Below, piece after piece: positions 41,851 through 56,304 of a stretch of DNA of 64,000 bases. The stretch's first letter is position 1, and each line of letters begins with the position of its first letter. Made by a program: the position numbers and the translations under genes. The notes beneath the pieces are model-generated. The model was given only the letters and a program-made list of their open reading frames with translations, was not told the DNA's origin and searched no databases. Location: positions 32,670,373 through 32,734,372 of the forward strand of contig OX439127.1 of NCBI GenBank assembly GCA_949318235.1, read 5' to 3'. The DNA comes from Ecdyonurus torrentis (lineage: Eukaryota; Arthropoda; Insecta; Ephemeroptera; Heptageniidae).

Positions 41851-42901
41851 CAAATTTAAATAAAATATAAAATAAAATATTTTCATTAAAAAAAAAAAAA
41901 AAAAGTGAAGGAAGGTTTATATAGTATAAACATTGGTTAAAGGAAATACATTTATTTTCGTATTTTTAATACCTATAATTTCCATTATTATCATTGTGTA
42001 CTTATATAATATTGTGTATATTTACTTAAGCATTTAGCTGTGTTTATTATTTATACAATTGATAGACTAAACTATCCATATTTACTAAAAGTTGGTGTAC
42101 AGCATTAATCAACTATTAGTTTTGTTTAACATTATGTTCTGTTAGTTACATGTAAATTGTATGTACATAATTAACACAATATGTATTGTGTACTATGCAA
42201 TGTAGTATAATAACAACAAGTTAGCAAAATATTATACACTATGCAATGGTGCACACGGTACAGTACAGTATACGTATAGGTATTATACATACAACTGTAT
42301 TAAAAAAACATGAACTATATGTAGCTAATTTTTTTCCCTAGTATATCATGTAAATCAATAATGTACACTACTAAAACAAACTATAGTAAAGTAGTTAAAA
42401 AAAATTGCTACTTATTACTAAATATTTTATGCACTGTCTCACTACTTTCATGTTTATACATCAAACACCATAAAGTTGAGAGTGTAATTAAAAATTATCC
42501 AAAATTCGATAGCAGAGATTAAACATTTTTAGTGTTTATTCTCTATAGCTCGTAGGGAATGTTTATTCACTATAATACTATAATAGTCCTTGGATACTTC
42601 TACTATAGTTAAATGTGAGTGTGTGTGTGTGTGTGTGTATTATATAATATATATATAATATACACGTTGAGGGTGTACACACCACTTTATAGGTATAGGT
42701 ACTCATCATACTTTCATCGACACTTTAGCCTCTATACCAGTTTGAATATTTAGTGAAAATACTTGCGTGATTTCGCACCTCATCACAACAGTTTGTAGGC
42801 ACTTGCTAAACATTTTTGCGTTAAAATTTAACATTTGTTTTCCGAGTGCAAAAATTCCACGTATTGCTTGTTACTTTTTTAGAGAATGATGAAAAAAAAA
42901 T

Positions 42902-42903
<2 letters not shown>

Positions 42904-42968
<65 letters not shown>
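42904..42968. repeat. (AT)n microsatellite
   Basis: 65 bp of AT repeat. Confidence 0.95.
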
Positions 42969-42970
<2 letters not shown>

Positions 42971-44280
42971 AATAGCAACAGTTAAAAGAGTGGAAATAAA
43001 ATAATTTACTTACATTTTGTATTATAAACATGATTCACTACTAAATTATACTATCGTAAAATAATCACATAATACTAAAAGTTAATTTTAATAAAAAAAA
43101 AATAAAGAAATAATAAAAAGTTTAAAATCTCATAATACAACATAATAATACTATATTTGTTTATAGAATTATAATGTTAAGTCAACAAACCATTTATAAT
43201 TTGCATTTATAGTTTTGCATATTATGTTTGCACACGACTGCAAACCAACAGAGCGTGAATGTGTGATGCATATTATTTTGGATTGATTAAATTGATTCAC
43301 AATTCAAACATAATATAGTTTGCATATTAGTTAGTTAAAGTGTTAGTTATTAAACACTTCTCTATTATACACATACGTGTATGTAAAAATGTATGTGTGT
43401 GTGTATATATATATATAATACACAAACACACAAGTGGAAAGTTATATAATGGAATAATGATTATTTAAAATTTCTGCAAATAATAAACTTGATGTTATTT
43501 GTCAGTTACCCTCATGTATATTTATTTTGTAATAAATTCAATAAATTTATTCAATACATTCACTCATAGGATTTAAATTCCATATGATAATAGATTAAAT
43601 TCATGAGAATCGAGAAAATTTTACGTTATTTGAATTCCTGTGAAAAAGAGGTGATTTAAAATATATATTATAATAATAATAAAAAAAAATTCACATTTTT
43701 CTTTCTATATTATCCTGATGTATAATAGCACCATTTACAACTCAATATCATAAAATACATTTAATTATTTTCATTTCTTTAAGGAACGATTAAAATTAGT
43801 GGCCTGTTTTATATATATAATATTTCATGTATTACTTAAGTTTATAACATATTATTAGTACCATTTTAGCAGCTACTTTTGTAAGCACTTATCTTGTAAG
43901 TGTTTCACGTAACACTTCTACGATGTATATTATTACCAGTATAATGCATATTTTGAAGTGCGTCATAATAATACTATTTTTGTGTAGTATATCATTGGGA
44001 TGCTAATTATTCCTGGGAGAAAACAATGGGGGAAAAAAAATCTCAAGAACTTCACATTTCAAGATAAAACAATTATATATAATTTACGTCATGTTCGTAT
44101 AAGTGTGAAGTAACACAATTTATACTAACAGGTCAACAGTTAGTGCACAACATTGTTTTCATCACCTTCAATTTGAGGTCAAATATGTACTCTGTAATAT
44201 AGTGAAGCTTTTATAAAATGTAATATGAGTGCACCATGGAAAAAACACAAAACAGCAACTTCAAAATACTTTTCTGCTTC

Positions 44281-44317
<37 letters not shown>

Positions 44318-44640
44318 TAAAAGCGTCATTTTTGATAAATGTTACCTTCATATGTGTGTGTTTAAGATTGTATACAGTACTATGTGCAGTACATGTTTTT
44401 AAAACTTTATAATACAAGAAAAAAAAAAAGCATTAAAAACAAGCACTTTAGTAAAAATTGTGACCTCTATAAAAGTACTGTACAGTACAGTACATACATA
44501 CATTTTAGTTTACAGCAGAACTTTATTTTATTTTTTGCAACTTTTTTCTTTTGTTATTCTTTATATAACATAACAGATTTTTTTTTGTTTAACATCTTAT
44601 ATATTGTGAAACAATTTTTACAAAGTTATATTACATATAA

Positions 44641-44646
<6 letters not shown>

Positions 44647-44707
<61 letters not shown>
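44647..44707. repeat. (AT)n microsatellite
   Basis: 61 bp of AT repeat. Confidence 0.95.
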
Positions 44708-44709
<2 letters not shown>

Positions 44710-46054
44710 ACAAATGAGAAATTAGTTTAATACCTCAAATAAGTAGTATTCTATTCTATAATAGCAAAACAAATTAATAGCATTATGTATTATTTACGAC
44801 TTTGTATAATATAAAGCAAAATAATATGTTTGTGATTTTGAATGATGCTTTGTATTTCGAAGCAATTGACACAGAAGCAACACAATATCGTTGTCTGTGA
44901 CATTTTACAAGCCTCTTATTTACGTATGATTTAATGATCTAACAAGGTATTACTTAGACTATCAAAGGAACTATTAGGGCATCATGCTTTTGTTGAATTT
45001 TAATAACTTCAAAAGCTGAAATTTAATTGTTTTATTACAAATACCATAATTGTTATTATACGTTTACTATTATTTTAAAAATACGATATTATTTTCAATT
45101 CATTTTTTTGTTTTTATTCTCTCTCTCTCTCTCTCTCCTTTTTTTTTCCTTGCAAGCTATGTTACGTTATATTACCATAATTGAGCTTAATTACTTACCC
45201 TTAACTAAGAACAATTTATGTTTATTTAGTAATCTTAGGAAAATAGTTTTTCTTATCCAATCATACAAATAAAAAAAAAAAGTGTAATACAGTCATAAGT
45301 CATTTATCTAATCTGATATAGCGCACAAAAAACGCAATATTTTGAATCATATCTTGTAGCAGTTTTTTCAAAAGTTATGAACTACCTTTAGCAATAAATT
45401 TTAATTTTTACAACTTATAAATAAAATTAAAGAGTATTAGCATCTCAAACATGTATGTGGCATTTGAAATTTTAGCAAATGTTTGGTATAAGAAGTATTC
45501 TTAATTTTTATTTAATTTACACTTAAGCTATTTTACTTGTCTAACAAAAAAAATTCATTATTCACAGTAAATTAAAACATAAATATAAAGTTATAAATCT
45601 CAATACATTTATGTGAGTTAAAGAAATGTTTCATATTTCCTTAATTTGATTAACAACAATACGTCTTTTAAAACAACCAATTTTCTAACCCTATATAAGA
45701 ATTTAAAACTTTTGCTTAAAAATAATGCGTATTATTATTTTTATTATATATATTTTTATACATATATTTTGTCATTTTATAAATTTACAGTCCTAGAGAA
45801 AAAATGGATCATTTTTCAAAGTCTCAGGTACAGGTAAGTTTGCCAGACACTCTTAAGTAAGCTCTGTGATAAATGTACAACATGATTGAATACTCAAGCA
45901 ATTTGAGGTACCAGCTGCATCAAACGACGCTTTTTTTTTTCTTGTTCTTGCGTTATAGTGCTTCTCTTATTAATTTTAAATATTATCATATACTTTGACA
46001 TAAAGAAAATTAGGAAGTTTTATTTTAAAATCACCTCTCCCTTTCCCTCCCACT

Positions 46055-46058
<4 letters not shown>

Positions 46059-46103
<45 letters not shown>
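46059..46103. repeat. (CT)n microsatellite
   Basis: 45 bp of CT repeat preceded by a CCCTTTCCCTCCC-type pyrimidine stretch. Confidence 0.95.
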
Positions 46104-46109
<6 letters not shown>

Positions 46110-47181
46110 AAATTTCATCAACCTATCCTACATGTAATCTTATTAATTAGCAATTTGTTGTTTGTTTGATATACCACGTTTATAATTGCAGCTTTTATAA
46201 AATTAAGTGTTTCTATCTTTTGACTTTATTATTATTTCATAAAGAAAAATATTTACTTAATTCCATGTGAACGTTGTTTTTATGTCAGTAAAAATTGAAA
46301 TTAGCCGTTAGCGACATAAACTTAGGGGTTTTGTTAACTTGACCAAAATTAAAATAATTTGAATCTTCTTTCCGTAAAAAGTGCTTAAAAAGTTTACGAG
46401 GAGAGAGGGAAAAAGTCTTTTTCAAACAAATTAAAAATAAGAATTAGTAAGTTAAAAAAAAAAAAAAAAAAAGATTGCTTCCTTAATATGAAATGTCGTT
46501 ATTAATAAAAAAAGAATTTTAAATTAAAAAAAAAAAATGCCATTTCATGTATTTATTTTTGTTTTTCTACACATTTTCAGATAAACAAAAAAGTTCGGCA
46601 GAACGTCGTTCTTTTTTAATTGCATATATAACATTTATAATAAATTATTGAAAATTAAGAATATATATGAATATTTTACAATTAATTAATATTATAAAAA
46701 TGCTGACAATTTTTTTTATCATAAAAAGAAATAATATTCAGTATAAACCAATTAATATAATAATACCATTAAATATTATTTATTATTAGAATTTATAATT
46801 TATCTTGATTATATAATCCATGAATATTTAGAAAAATATAATAATAAATAAAAGCAAGGGAAAAAAATAATGTATATTAATAGTACATAGTAGGTTTGAG
46901 AATTAGATATCTAATTAGGGAAATAAAATTTCATTTTGCCAATGGCATGAGGTGGATAATATAAGTCCTCTGAAGTATGGCTTATGTTGTGGCAGTGGTT
47001 GGGAGTGTGGTGGCTTTAGGCTCTAGCTGGGGTGAGTTGGGTGGATATGAGTGGGTTGACGATGGAGTAGGTAAGTTAGGCTGGGGATGGGGGGGGGGGG
47101 GGGGGCGAGGAAAGCCTCACTAACAGCAGATATACGGTAAAAGAGTCAACTTTACTGCTGTTGCTACCGCTGCCAATGTTG

Positions 47182-47212
<31 letters not shown>

Positions 47213-47307
47213 TGCTTTTCATTTCTCTTGAGGCTCTTTGATACTGTATAGAGAACACACACACACACACACACACACAAAGAGAGAGAGAGAGAGAGAG
47301 AGAGAGA
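47182..47307. repeat. (CT)n, (AC)n and (AG)n cluster
   Basis: CT repeat (47182-47211), AC repeat (47254-47279) and AG repeat (47281-47307). The CT and AG arrays are complementary and can form a hairpin about 45 bp apart. Confidence 0.95.
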
Positions 47308-47684
47308 AGACCAATGTTACTCAATATCTTTCATTATACATAGTATAATGAATTATACAAATATATATTTATACAAATATTATATTTACTAATATATATT
47401 TCATTTCATAGATATTACATTTTACATCTATAGAACATAAACAATGGCTTTCATCATACGCTCTCCGTTACCCAGTTATTTTTTTATATATAATTTCAAG
47501 ATACAGTACACTATTGATTGCTATTATACTATTACAAGAACAATGGAACTTTTCCAAATGTCAGCCAGTTAATGTAATAATAAATTTAAAGTATTTCAAT
47601 GTCTATTATTTGATATAATGATTGAAAAATAGAAGAATGAATTATATTAGCTTAATTTTGGAATTACATGGAATTAAATTACAG

Positions 47685-47718
<34 letters not shown>

Positions 47719-47793
47719 AATAAAGTTGATCTTAGAAGACTTATTTTTATTGCATATTTTAACTGATCCCATTTTTTATTACTTTACAGGGTC

Positions 47794-48014
47794 TTAATGG
47801 AGGTTATCGGTTTAAAAAAATGCTTAAAAATGACTATGGCTTAAAACACGTAAAAGTATGTCTAGTATTTGTCATTTAAATTTCTCCGAAATCGGTGGAG
47901 TAGTTTTCTCAAAAATCGCAAAAAATGTGTTTTTCCCCATAAGCGTAATGTTAAATTAGGGGACCCTTAGCTTTCCCCGCGTCTCCCCGCGCGCTAAACC
48001 GATAACCTCCATTA
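47794..48014. mobile_element. TIR element with TAATGGAGGTTATCGGTTT ends
   Basis: The left end TTAATGGAGGTTATCGGTTT and the right end AAACCGATAACCTCCATTA are perfect inverted repeats of about 19 bp around about 180 bp of mostly non-symmetric sequence with a GC-rich part (CCCCGCGTCTCCCCGCGCGC). TA at both ends could be the target duplication. It has no ORF. Confidence 0.6.
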
Positions 48015-49390
48015 GAAGATACGTAGCTTTGATACTAAAAAGTCAACCCCCCATTTTTTTTTGTTATATCATTTAAAAGTCAATGGTAATAATAACTATG
48101 TATAATAAAAATTTCAGGACCCATGGCAATCAGATATGATAAGTGTCTACGAGTGTCTGTGAATGTTTATTTATTGAAGTAAATTTCTTTTCTAAAGCAA
48201 AATTTTATATAATAACTTCTTTTTTTTCTCCTTCTTATATATTTAATGTTTTCTTACTCTTAAGATTGACTGTGCAAATTAATAATAAATAAACAAATCT
48301 GTCTTTACAACTTTAAATCACTTCACTGCCTTATCTCATACTGTTTTATTATTTTTTTTTTTACACACAAAAATTAAGCAATTAAAATGAAGAAAATAAT
48401 TATTTTCTATTTTAAAAAATATAAATTGATTGAAATAATAAATAATTATAAATCGCTTTCAAAAGAATAAGCAAGACAAATTATTATGCTACAACTTCAT
48501 TATAGTCATAAATATATGTCATGCAAATTTAAAGTAAGAATAGAATAGAAATGCTTGATAGGAGTGTGTCATGATACATTTAGAATTATGTCCGGAGTGA
48601 TGTAATGTAGTTTCAGTTCTCTCTACTTCTACTAAAACGAGACCCACGAGACTCATAACATGTTCCACCAGTACTAAATTTACAAAATATACCTCCTTTT
48701 TTTTCATATTTATAATTTAACATTAATTTTTAATTACATTTTTTTAAAGCTCAAATTGTGTATAATTAACTTTACTTTTAATGAAATAACACTATATATA
48801 GAAAAGTAATGTTTTTGTATGGAAATGAACATAAGTTTAATTTTTTCCCTCTGATTTTTTTTTAATACGAGACAGAGAAACATAAATGACATTAAAAAAA
48901 TATAAAAATTTTTTTTTGTTTTATAATTTCATAAAACACTTTAGGCTTTAAGAAGGATTTAAGTAGAAATTCATATTGACAAAAAAAAAAAAAAAAAAAG
49001 GTTTAAAATAATTAAAAGTTTTTGTTATATGTATTGATAATATAGATTGTAATTTATTGTTTAGGTCGGTTCACATAGAGTAAGATGATGTTATACTTTT
49101 ACTCTTTATGACTAGTTTCGTCAAAATCAAAAGATCACAGAAAAAAAAAAAGAAATCATAAAAAAAAAAAAAAAAAAAAAAGCACTATCAAACTAAAAAT
49201 ATGGAGACATACGTCGTTTATTGATTTATTTCATTGCAAGATACATACAATGACTTATATTACTCTTCATAATCAGTTATTAGTTTTTTTATATATAGTA
49301 TTATATACTGTATAGACAGCCTCGTAAGAAGAAGGCTTCAAAAAAGTAATACATTACCTTTTTGAATTATGAATATTTCATTTATTATTT

Positions 49391-49553
49391 ACGCGCGCGT
49401 ACAACAAGCGAGCTGTGACATCAGTGATCGCCAGCGGCATTTTGTGAATGAAAAATAAATTAGAAATCAATGACTTTCGCCAAATCAACGTTGATTTTCA
49501 GGTTTGTTACGATATTACACAACTTTTATGTTCAAGGTGTTCTACGCCTTTAA
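49391..49553. mobile_element. TTAA-ended fold-back element, copy 3 (half element)
   Basis: Only the centre and right half remain: CGCGCGCGT, GCGAGCTGTGACATCAG, TGTGAATGAAAAATAAATTA, GCCAAATCAACGTTGAT and the terminus TTCAAGGTGTTCTACGCC with TTTAA. The left half is missing. Substitutions relative to copies 1 and 2 suggest it is the oldest copy. Confidence 0.75.
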
Positions 49554-50340
49554 CTCGCGCTTAAATGATTATTATTTTGTTACACTTATTAATTTGAGCT
49601 TGCGCTTCAACGCCATATGTGAGCAAAAAAAATATATCAACATTGACCAGTAAAAGATAAATGCCATTTTTCGCCACTTTAACAACTATTCATAACCTAG
49701 CAATGTCTGTACATTTGTTATATAGTTTAAATAAGCTTTTTTTTTAATGAGAGAAAAATAATAAAATTGTAAAAATATACAATTTCTCACAAAAAAAGGA
49801 CACAATTGACGTATGTCCAACCGTGGGTAATATATTTATGAACTGAAATATGGCGCTAGCGCTAAACAGTATCATGCAAACACTCTTGACTCTGTACAGG
49901 GAATACTTAACATCATGCAACCTTTTATTTTACTTTTTTTTGTTACATTTAATTTTGTTTTTCTTAAAAGAAAATACAAGAAAAAAAAACTGTCTTAACT
50001 TGCATGTATTGCCAACTAAAAGTATTGCGTGAAAAAAACATAAAACAACAAAAAATGAAAATGTTTTACTATTTAATAACTTTGATTAAAACATTAAATA
50101 AAAACTACATAATAAACTATATAAGAATAAAAAAAAGTATAAATATGAATTTTTTTATATTGTGCTTTATTTAATCGTTGGTATTTTGATTGGCTAAGTA
50201 ATTCACATAAATATTCACATCTAAACAATCTGTTGCACACAAGCCAAAGGAGCATGTAAAATAGTCATTTATAATATAATATATTCATAAAATATCCTTA
50301 TAATAGTAAGTCATCTATTATGACATTTAGCAATATATTA

Positions 50341-50377
<37 letters not shown>

Positions 50378-50618
50378 ATATTTTATCACATAAAAAAGTT
50401 ATAAAATACAGTACATGAACTGCTATATATTTAATTATAACAAACAAAAAAAAACTATTAATGTTTTATGATAATATTTTTACTTTGAAAGGATGAGTTA
50501 TGTTATATAAAATAGAGGTGTTCAAATGAGCAAAGAAGTGTTTGCATATTCCATGTTAGTTTACGTTGTGAATAAGTCTCTTTCTTCTCTCGTGTCTCAC
50601 GTCAACTAGGGGAAAAAT

Positions 50619-50621
<3 letters not shown>

Positions 50622-50687
<66 letters not shown>

Positions 50688-50690
50688 TAT
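50622..50690. repeat. (AT)n microsatellite
   Basis: About 62 bp of AT repeat, then ATAAATATAT. Confidence 0.95.
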
Positions 50691-50874
50691 TACTTTACCT
50701 CAAAGCTTACTATTTTAACTTCGCATACTTGGTAATGTGTACAGTACAGTGATAATTGCATGCCGCAGGTTTTATAAGTAACGTAGCTTACGTAGCTAAT
50801 GTTGACATCTTATGTATATATTCTCTCTCTTTTTCTCATAAACATCTTTAAAGCAAAATAATTTTTCATGATTG

Positions 50875-51052
<178 letters not shown>

Positions 51053-51585
51053 GCAAATAAAGCTGTTAAATTTATTTTACACCAAATATTTGCGGGGAAA
51101 AGTTTATGTTTAATTATATATTTTTAAAAAAAAATTAAATAATATTTAATTATATATGTTTTTAACGTATAGAAATATACGACATTTCCAACTATAATGG
51201 ATTAAACATTCAAGCAAAAAAAAAACAGTAGTAGAAATAAAAGTTATATCAACGAAGTTTAATGCTAATGTAATTAAAGATTTAAGCGAATGTAAATTAG
51301 AGTTTCATGATTTTACTCTATGATTTTATTTCCTTTAGGAACTTTATTACAAATTTATTTAATTAAAAGTTTATATATAAATATATAAAAAAATATATAG
51401 CGTAAAATTTCTTTTACTTCATTAATATTATGCAGATTCACTATACTGTTAATCAGTAATTTCTAATTTTAAATCAGTAAGCAAAACAAACAATATTTAT
51501 AAAACAAAATTTAATTTATATTTAAAATAAATTACTTAAAAAGTGTCATGACTTTTTTTATGTTTCAATTAAAAAAATTGTTAAG

Positions 51586-51588
<3 letters not shown>

Positions 51589-51673
<85 letters not shown>
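51589..51673. repeat. (CT)n microsatellite
   Basis: About 85 bp of perfect CT repeat. Confidence 0.97.
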
Positions 51674-51677
<4 letters not shown>

Positions 51678-51834
51678 AATATAATGTAAAATTTATGTCA
51701 ATAATTTTGATGTATGAAAGGTTGTAAAAGCCACGCCTCTTATTCACGCGACTGAAAATCCAAAGGAAAGAGGTTTAGATGATCGATGTGTGCTTTAATC
51801 ATATTTTGATATTAATTATATACACATGCAAAGC

Positions 51835-51836
<2 letters not shown>

Positions 51837-51902
<66 letters not shown>
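51837..51902. repeat. (AT)n microsatellite
   Basis: About 65 bp of AT repeat. Confidence 0.95.
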
Positions 51903-51904
<2 letters not shown>

Positions 51905-53044
51905 TATAGAACCACAAAGTTGTATTAAAATAAAATTTTATAATATATAAACTCATAATGTACAAATAATACAGTTAGTATAATTATTATTTTTTTCTTT
52001 GTGAAGTGTATAAAATAACTTTTGAACAAGCTGTCAGGAACTTGTTACGTTTTGTGGATATAACAAATTTGTATTCTCATGTTTTCTACTCATGCACGCA
52101 CACCACCAATTTTTTTTTTTTTTTTTTTTTTTTAGTTTGTTAACCTTTTATTAAACCATTCACAAAGAAGGATGAATTTTCAAATAAAATACAATTTTAT
52201 ACCAAATCTTTTGTATACAATATTAAAATATTTGTGTTATTATTATTTCTGCAATAGAAAAACAGAGTGAAGTCTGACAGTTCATTGAAAATAATATACG
52301 TAACAAAATTAGTCGATGTTTATCGTGATAATAGTAATTAAATAAAGATGATATAACTATGAGTGAGGTTGTTCATATCTGACGTATTAATTATGTCTAC
52401 AATAATAATTATTTCTGTTAATATTTATTATTGTTTTAATTTTTGTACATTTGTAACTTGCTTTTTGTTCATTTAAAATTAACTGAGGATTATAAAGTTT
52501 AAAAAAGGGTGGGTGGGGCATACATTTTTGTTTATATCCTATTTATGTTTGCTGGATTTATTCGTCTTAATTAAATAAGTAATAAAATTTTAATATTAAT
52601 TTGACATTTTTTGTTTACGTACTGCATGGAAATAAAAAACTTTACAACAATGAACTGAATTGCAACACTGTATGCCCATTTTCCTCCTTTTTATTTGAGC
52701 GCTATGTTCCCCTTATACCTGTTATCTCATTTATCTGTTATCCTTTATCGTAATGTAGCCAGTTTTTCTATTTTCCCATAAGGATTATGTATTGAAAGGT
52801 ATTCAATTCATTTCGGTACAAAATATTACTCACAAACTTGTATTCTTATTTATTATATAAAAGTAATAATAGAACGTTGGAACTTTTAGAAACTCTTTTT
52901 TGTTTCTGCAACCTCTATCATCACAAATACACAAATAATACACACAATAATATACATAAATAATATTTCTGAGCTTTTTACCAGTGAAGTATCAATTTTT
53001 TAAAAACACATAGTACATTGTGAAGCAAAAAGCCTATCTATGAA

Positions 53045-53092
53045 TCTTGCAGGCGTAATCGTAATTTTCACCCAAAAATCCGGTCTCTTTAG
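53045..53092 (-). mobile_element. Terminal fragment of the 31.8-kb element family
   Basis: The plus strand reads CTTGCAGGCGTAATCGTAAT, TTTCACCC, AAAAATCCGGTCTCTTT. This is the reverse complement of the left end of the 31.8-kb element with only a few differences. The rest of the element is absent. Confidence 0.6.
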
Positions 53093-54306
53093 CTCAAAAT
53101 CTTTCGATGCAAAATACTGAATTAGAATCTATTTACAAGTTGAATACAAACACACAATACAATTAATACTTTACAATGAATACAATTTACGTATTATATT
53201 TCATAGCATGCAAATTAAATGTTTGCAGTAGATATTAAATGGTATCAAATTTATTACACTTTGAAGTGATGAGATATTATAATAAATTTTCATAATTCAT
53301 TAATTAAGTTATAAGAAGTAATTTTGTAACTCCATTGCAAATAGAAACATGCTTTTAATTTTAGATACATAGTAAATACGTATCTTTAAACTTTATATCT
53401 AAAATAATTTGTATCATATGAAAATATAGAGTGAGATTTTAAGATGATGATGGCAGAATGAATTTTAATATTGTTATACTTTAACATTTTGTGGGATACA
53501 GAGAGCACGTTTTCTAAGCACTGTTAAGACGAACACAAGACACACACTCTTACTTACGTATTGTAAGTAAGATAGCATGTTCTGTGTAGTTTTAAAATAT
53601 ATATATATATATGTTTATATACCATCTGAGAAAAAGGAGCTGTTTAACCTCTATAGAACCTAAAGGGTAAAATAATATGTATCATAAGCTTGACTAAGCG
53701 GGGGAAAAAAATACTATATGGATGAAAAACATAAAGCATGTGTTTTGGAAGTTGACTAAAATGGTAGTTTTAAAAACTCATGGCGTATAAAAAGACAACA
53801 TTTATAAAAGTAACTTCATTATGCAGATTTTTTTTTTTTAATATTCTCACACTGTTGGGTATCATTAAAATGGCAAATGTTATATAATGTTATTTCAAAG
53901 GAGTAGTGTGTTCGTTAAAATAAAATACGATTTTACAATGTATATTACTGATTTTTTTTTTGCATTGCAATTATAAAACATAACTTTAATATTTTTGAAA
54001 TAATTTTGAAAAAGAATATTGAATTATTTGCTGGTACTACCATTATTTGTAGGCAATTTGTAGGAGATTATTTTTTATCGTCAGTTGACGTAAGTTTAAA
54101 AAATATATATTTAAAAATACTTTCAGTACTCCAAAAAATGTAAAGAAAAATAAGTCAAATAGACAATACAAATTTAAGCTCTTACAGAAAATGTAATCTC
54201 TCTCTCTCTCTTAGCAACTAATTGTACATTTTTGGTTCCATAAAATATTCTCGATTTCTCTCTTTTTATGTATAAATATAACTGTCAAAAAATTAAAAGA
54301 GGGAAA

Positions 54307-54308
<2 letters not shown>

Positions 54309-54371
<63 letters not shown>
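54309..54371. repeat. (AT)n microsatellite
   Basis: 63 bp of AT repeat, about 150 bp before the large fold-back element. Confidence 0.95.
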
Positions 54372-54374
<3 letters not shown>

Positions 54375-54525
54375 CAAAATATACGTTTTGAAAAAACAGT
54401 TGGAAGAGGTTGGAATTTGGAAATTGAAAGTTGGAAGACATTGAAAGCTAGAAGTTGGGTGGCAATTCACAACTTGCATAAAAATTTTCTTCAATGTTGC
54501 AAATATATTGATCCAATTATTTACT

Positions 54526-55006
54526 CATTGAGAAAGTCTACACGAAGTTAACCCCTAGGTTTGAATACGTCATTTGAAAGAGAAAAAGTAGTAGATAAAC
54601 TTGGCATAAGCAATTACCTGGAAAATTGGCGTTTTATTTAATAAAATAAGAAGTAAAAAATTTCAATTCCCAACCCTTTGCCGACTATGACGTCATTTGT
54701 TTACATCCGATTTTCAATTGTCTTCTGGATTTCATGCAACTGCTACAAATTCAAAAAATTTAACGGCCAACGGCCGCCTTTCAACAATGGGAACTTTTGA
54801 AATCCAGAAGACAATTGAAAATCGGATGTAAACAAATGATGTCATAGTCGGCAAAGGGTTGTGAATTGAAATTTTTTATTTCTTATTTTATTAAATATAA
54901 CGTCAATTTTCCAGGTAATTGCCTATGCCAAGTTTATCTACTACTTTTTCTCTTTCAAATGACATATTCAAACCTAGGGGTTAACTTAGTGTAGACTTCC
55001 TCATTG
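54526..55006. mobile_element. Large fold-back element with two 208-bp arms
   Basis: Arms 54526-54733 and 54799-55006 are equal in length and nearly perfect complements around a 65-bp loop that contains AACGGCCAACGGCCGCC. The ends are CATTGAGAAAGTCTACAC and, reverse-complemented, CAATGAGGAAGTCTACAC. Arm landmarks are GTTAACCCCTAGGTTTGAAT and TTGTTTACATCCGATTTTCA. The terminal word matches the 20.5/27.6-kb family at almost every position, but the interiors differ. It has no ORF. Confidence 0.75.
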
Positions 55007-55736
55007 AAAGATGAATATTCAATATTAGTCAATATGGAAGATGAAGCTGAAACTGTTGCATTGGAGGTTAAAAGTCTAAAGTTGGAAGTTTTTCAATATT
55101 AAAAGTAGTTTTTTTTTTGTTTTTTTTTTTAATGTGTGTTTTTTGTTTACTTTTTTACTATTAATATAAGTTTTAAAATAAACTTAGGGTTTACTTTAAA
55201 CATTAGATGTGATAATATAACGAAGTAAATGAGTTTTACTATGCTTAAGGCACGTGCAACGTGTCATGCCACCAACTTCTTTTCCTCTGATGTGTAATAA
55301 TATTAATAATTATAACTTTACTAAGTCGTTGAGAGGGCATAGCAGCCCTATTAAACAAAACCTTGACCACAATTATAGTATAATTGTTTTAAATAAGCAT
55401 AATATGAATCAGTTTTCAATGTAATTTTATTACATAGATATATTATATAACAAACATCACAATTAGATTTATATTTATGATAGCATTCATTATCGTGTTG
55501 ATAATAAAATAATAATAATTATAATATTTGTATTTATATATAAAAAAGGTAAATTAATACAATGCATGCTTATTTCTTAATAGTACAGTGAGTACATAAT
55601 ATACATTATACTATATACTAGACCATTAATATTAAAAAGCAATCATAATTATAAGTACTTACTTGCTAGCTTTAAATGTAGCAGAGAAAATGTGCTTTTA
55701 GTGCTATGTTTTAGCTTGCTAGCTTCAGTCGAGGAG

Positions 55737-55775
<39 letters not shown>

Positions 55776-56260
55776 AATATATATATATAATATATATAAA
55801 TTATATATAAACTTTTAGAATACCATTTAAAAATTGTACATTGTAATTATAATTTTCATTCATTATATTTAACATCATTTTTAAGTTGTTCATATTTTCC
55901 ATATAAACAAATTTGTGAGTGAGTTTTTAAAAAGTAAACTAAATACTAAATATTGCTACAAACTACAAACTAAATGCGTTAACCATAGTATCGTGTATTA
56001 TATAAACAAAAACGTATGGTATTATTGCTATGTTTATATTTGAAATTATTAAAAGTGTCGCAACCTTTTCAACGTTAAATTTTTGTTTTTAACTTGACAT
56101 TAATAACATCCCTATTAAATACCAACATTAAATCAATATTTAGGTAGTCAAAATTTTAAAACCCTTTTGTCAATTAGTTTAAATATTCATACAATTTCCT
56201 CAAACGATAGACATATATTGACAAAAGTATTATGTTTAAATAAAAATATAACTAGTGGAT

Positions 56261-56304
<44 letters not shown>

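Noticed and set aside
47076..47324. 82-codon minus-strand frame with poly-Pro and Ser-Leu repeats
   Set aside because: It is made of translated poly-C, (AG)n and (AC)n arrays.
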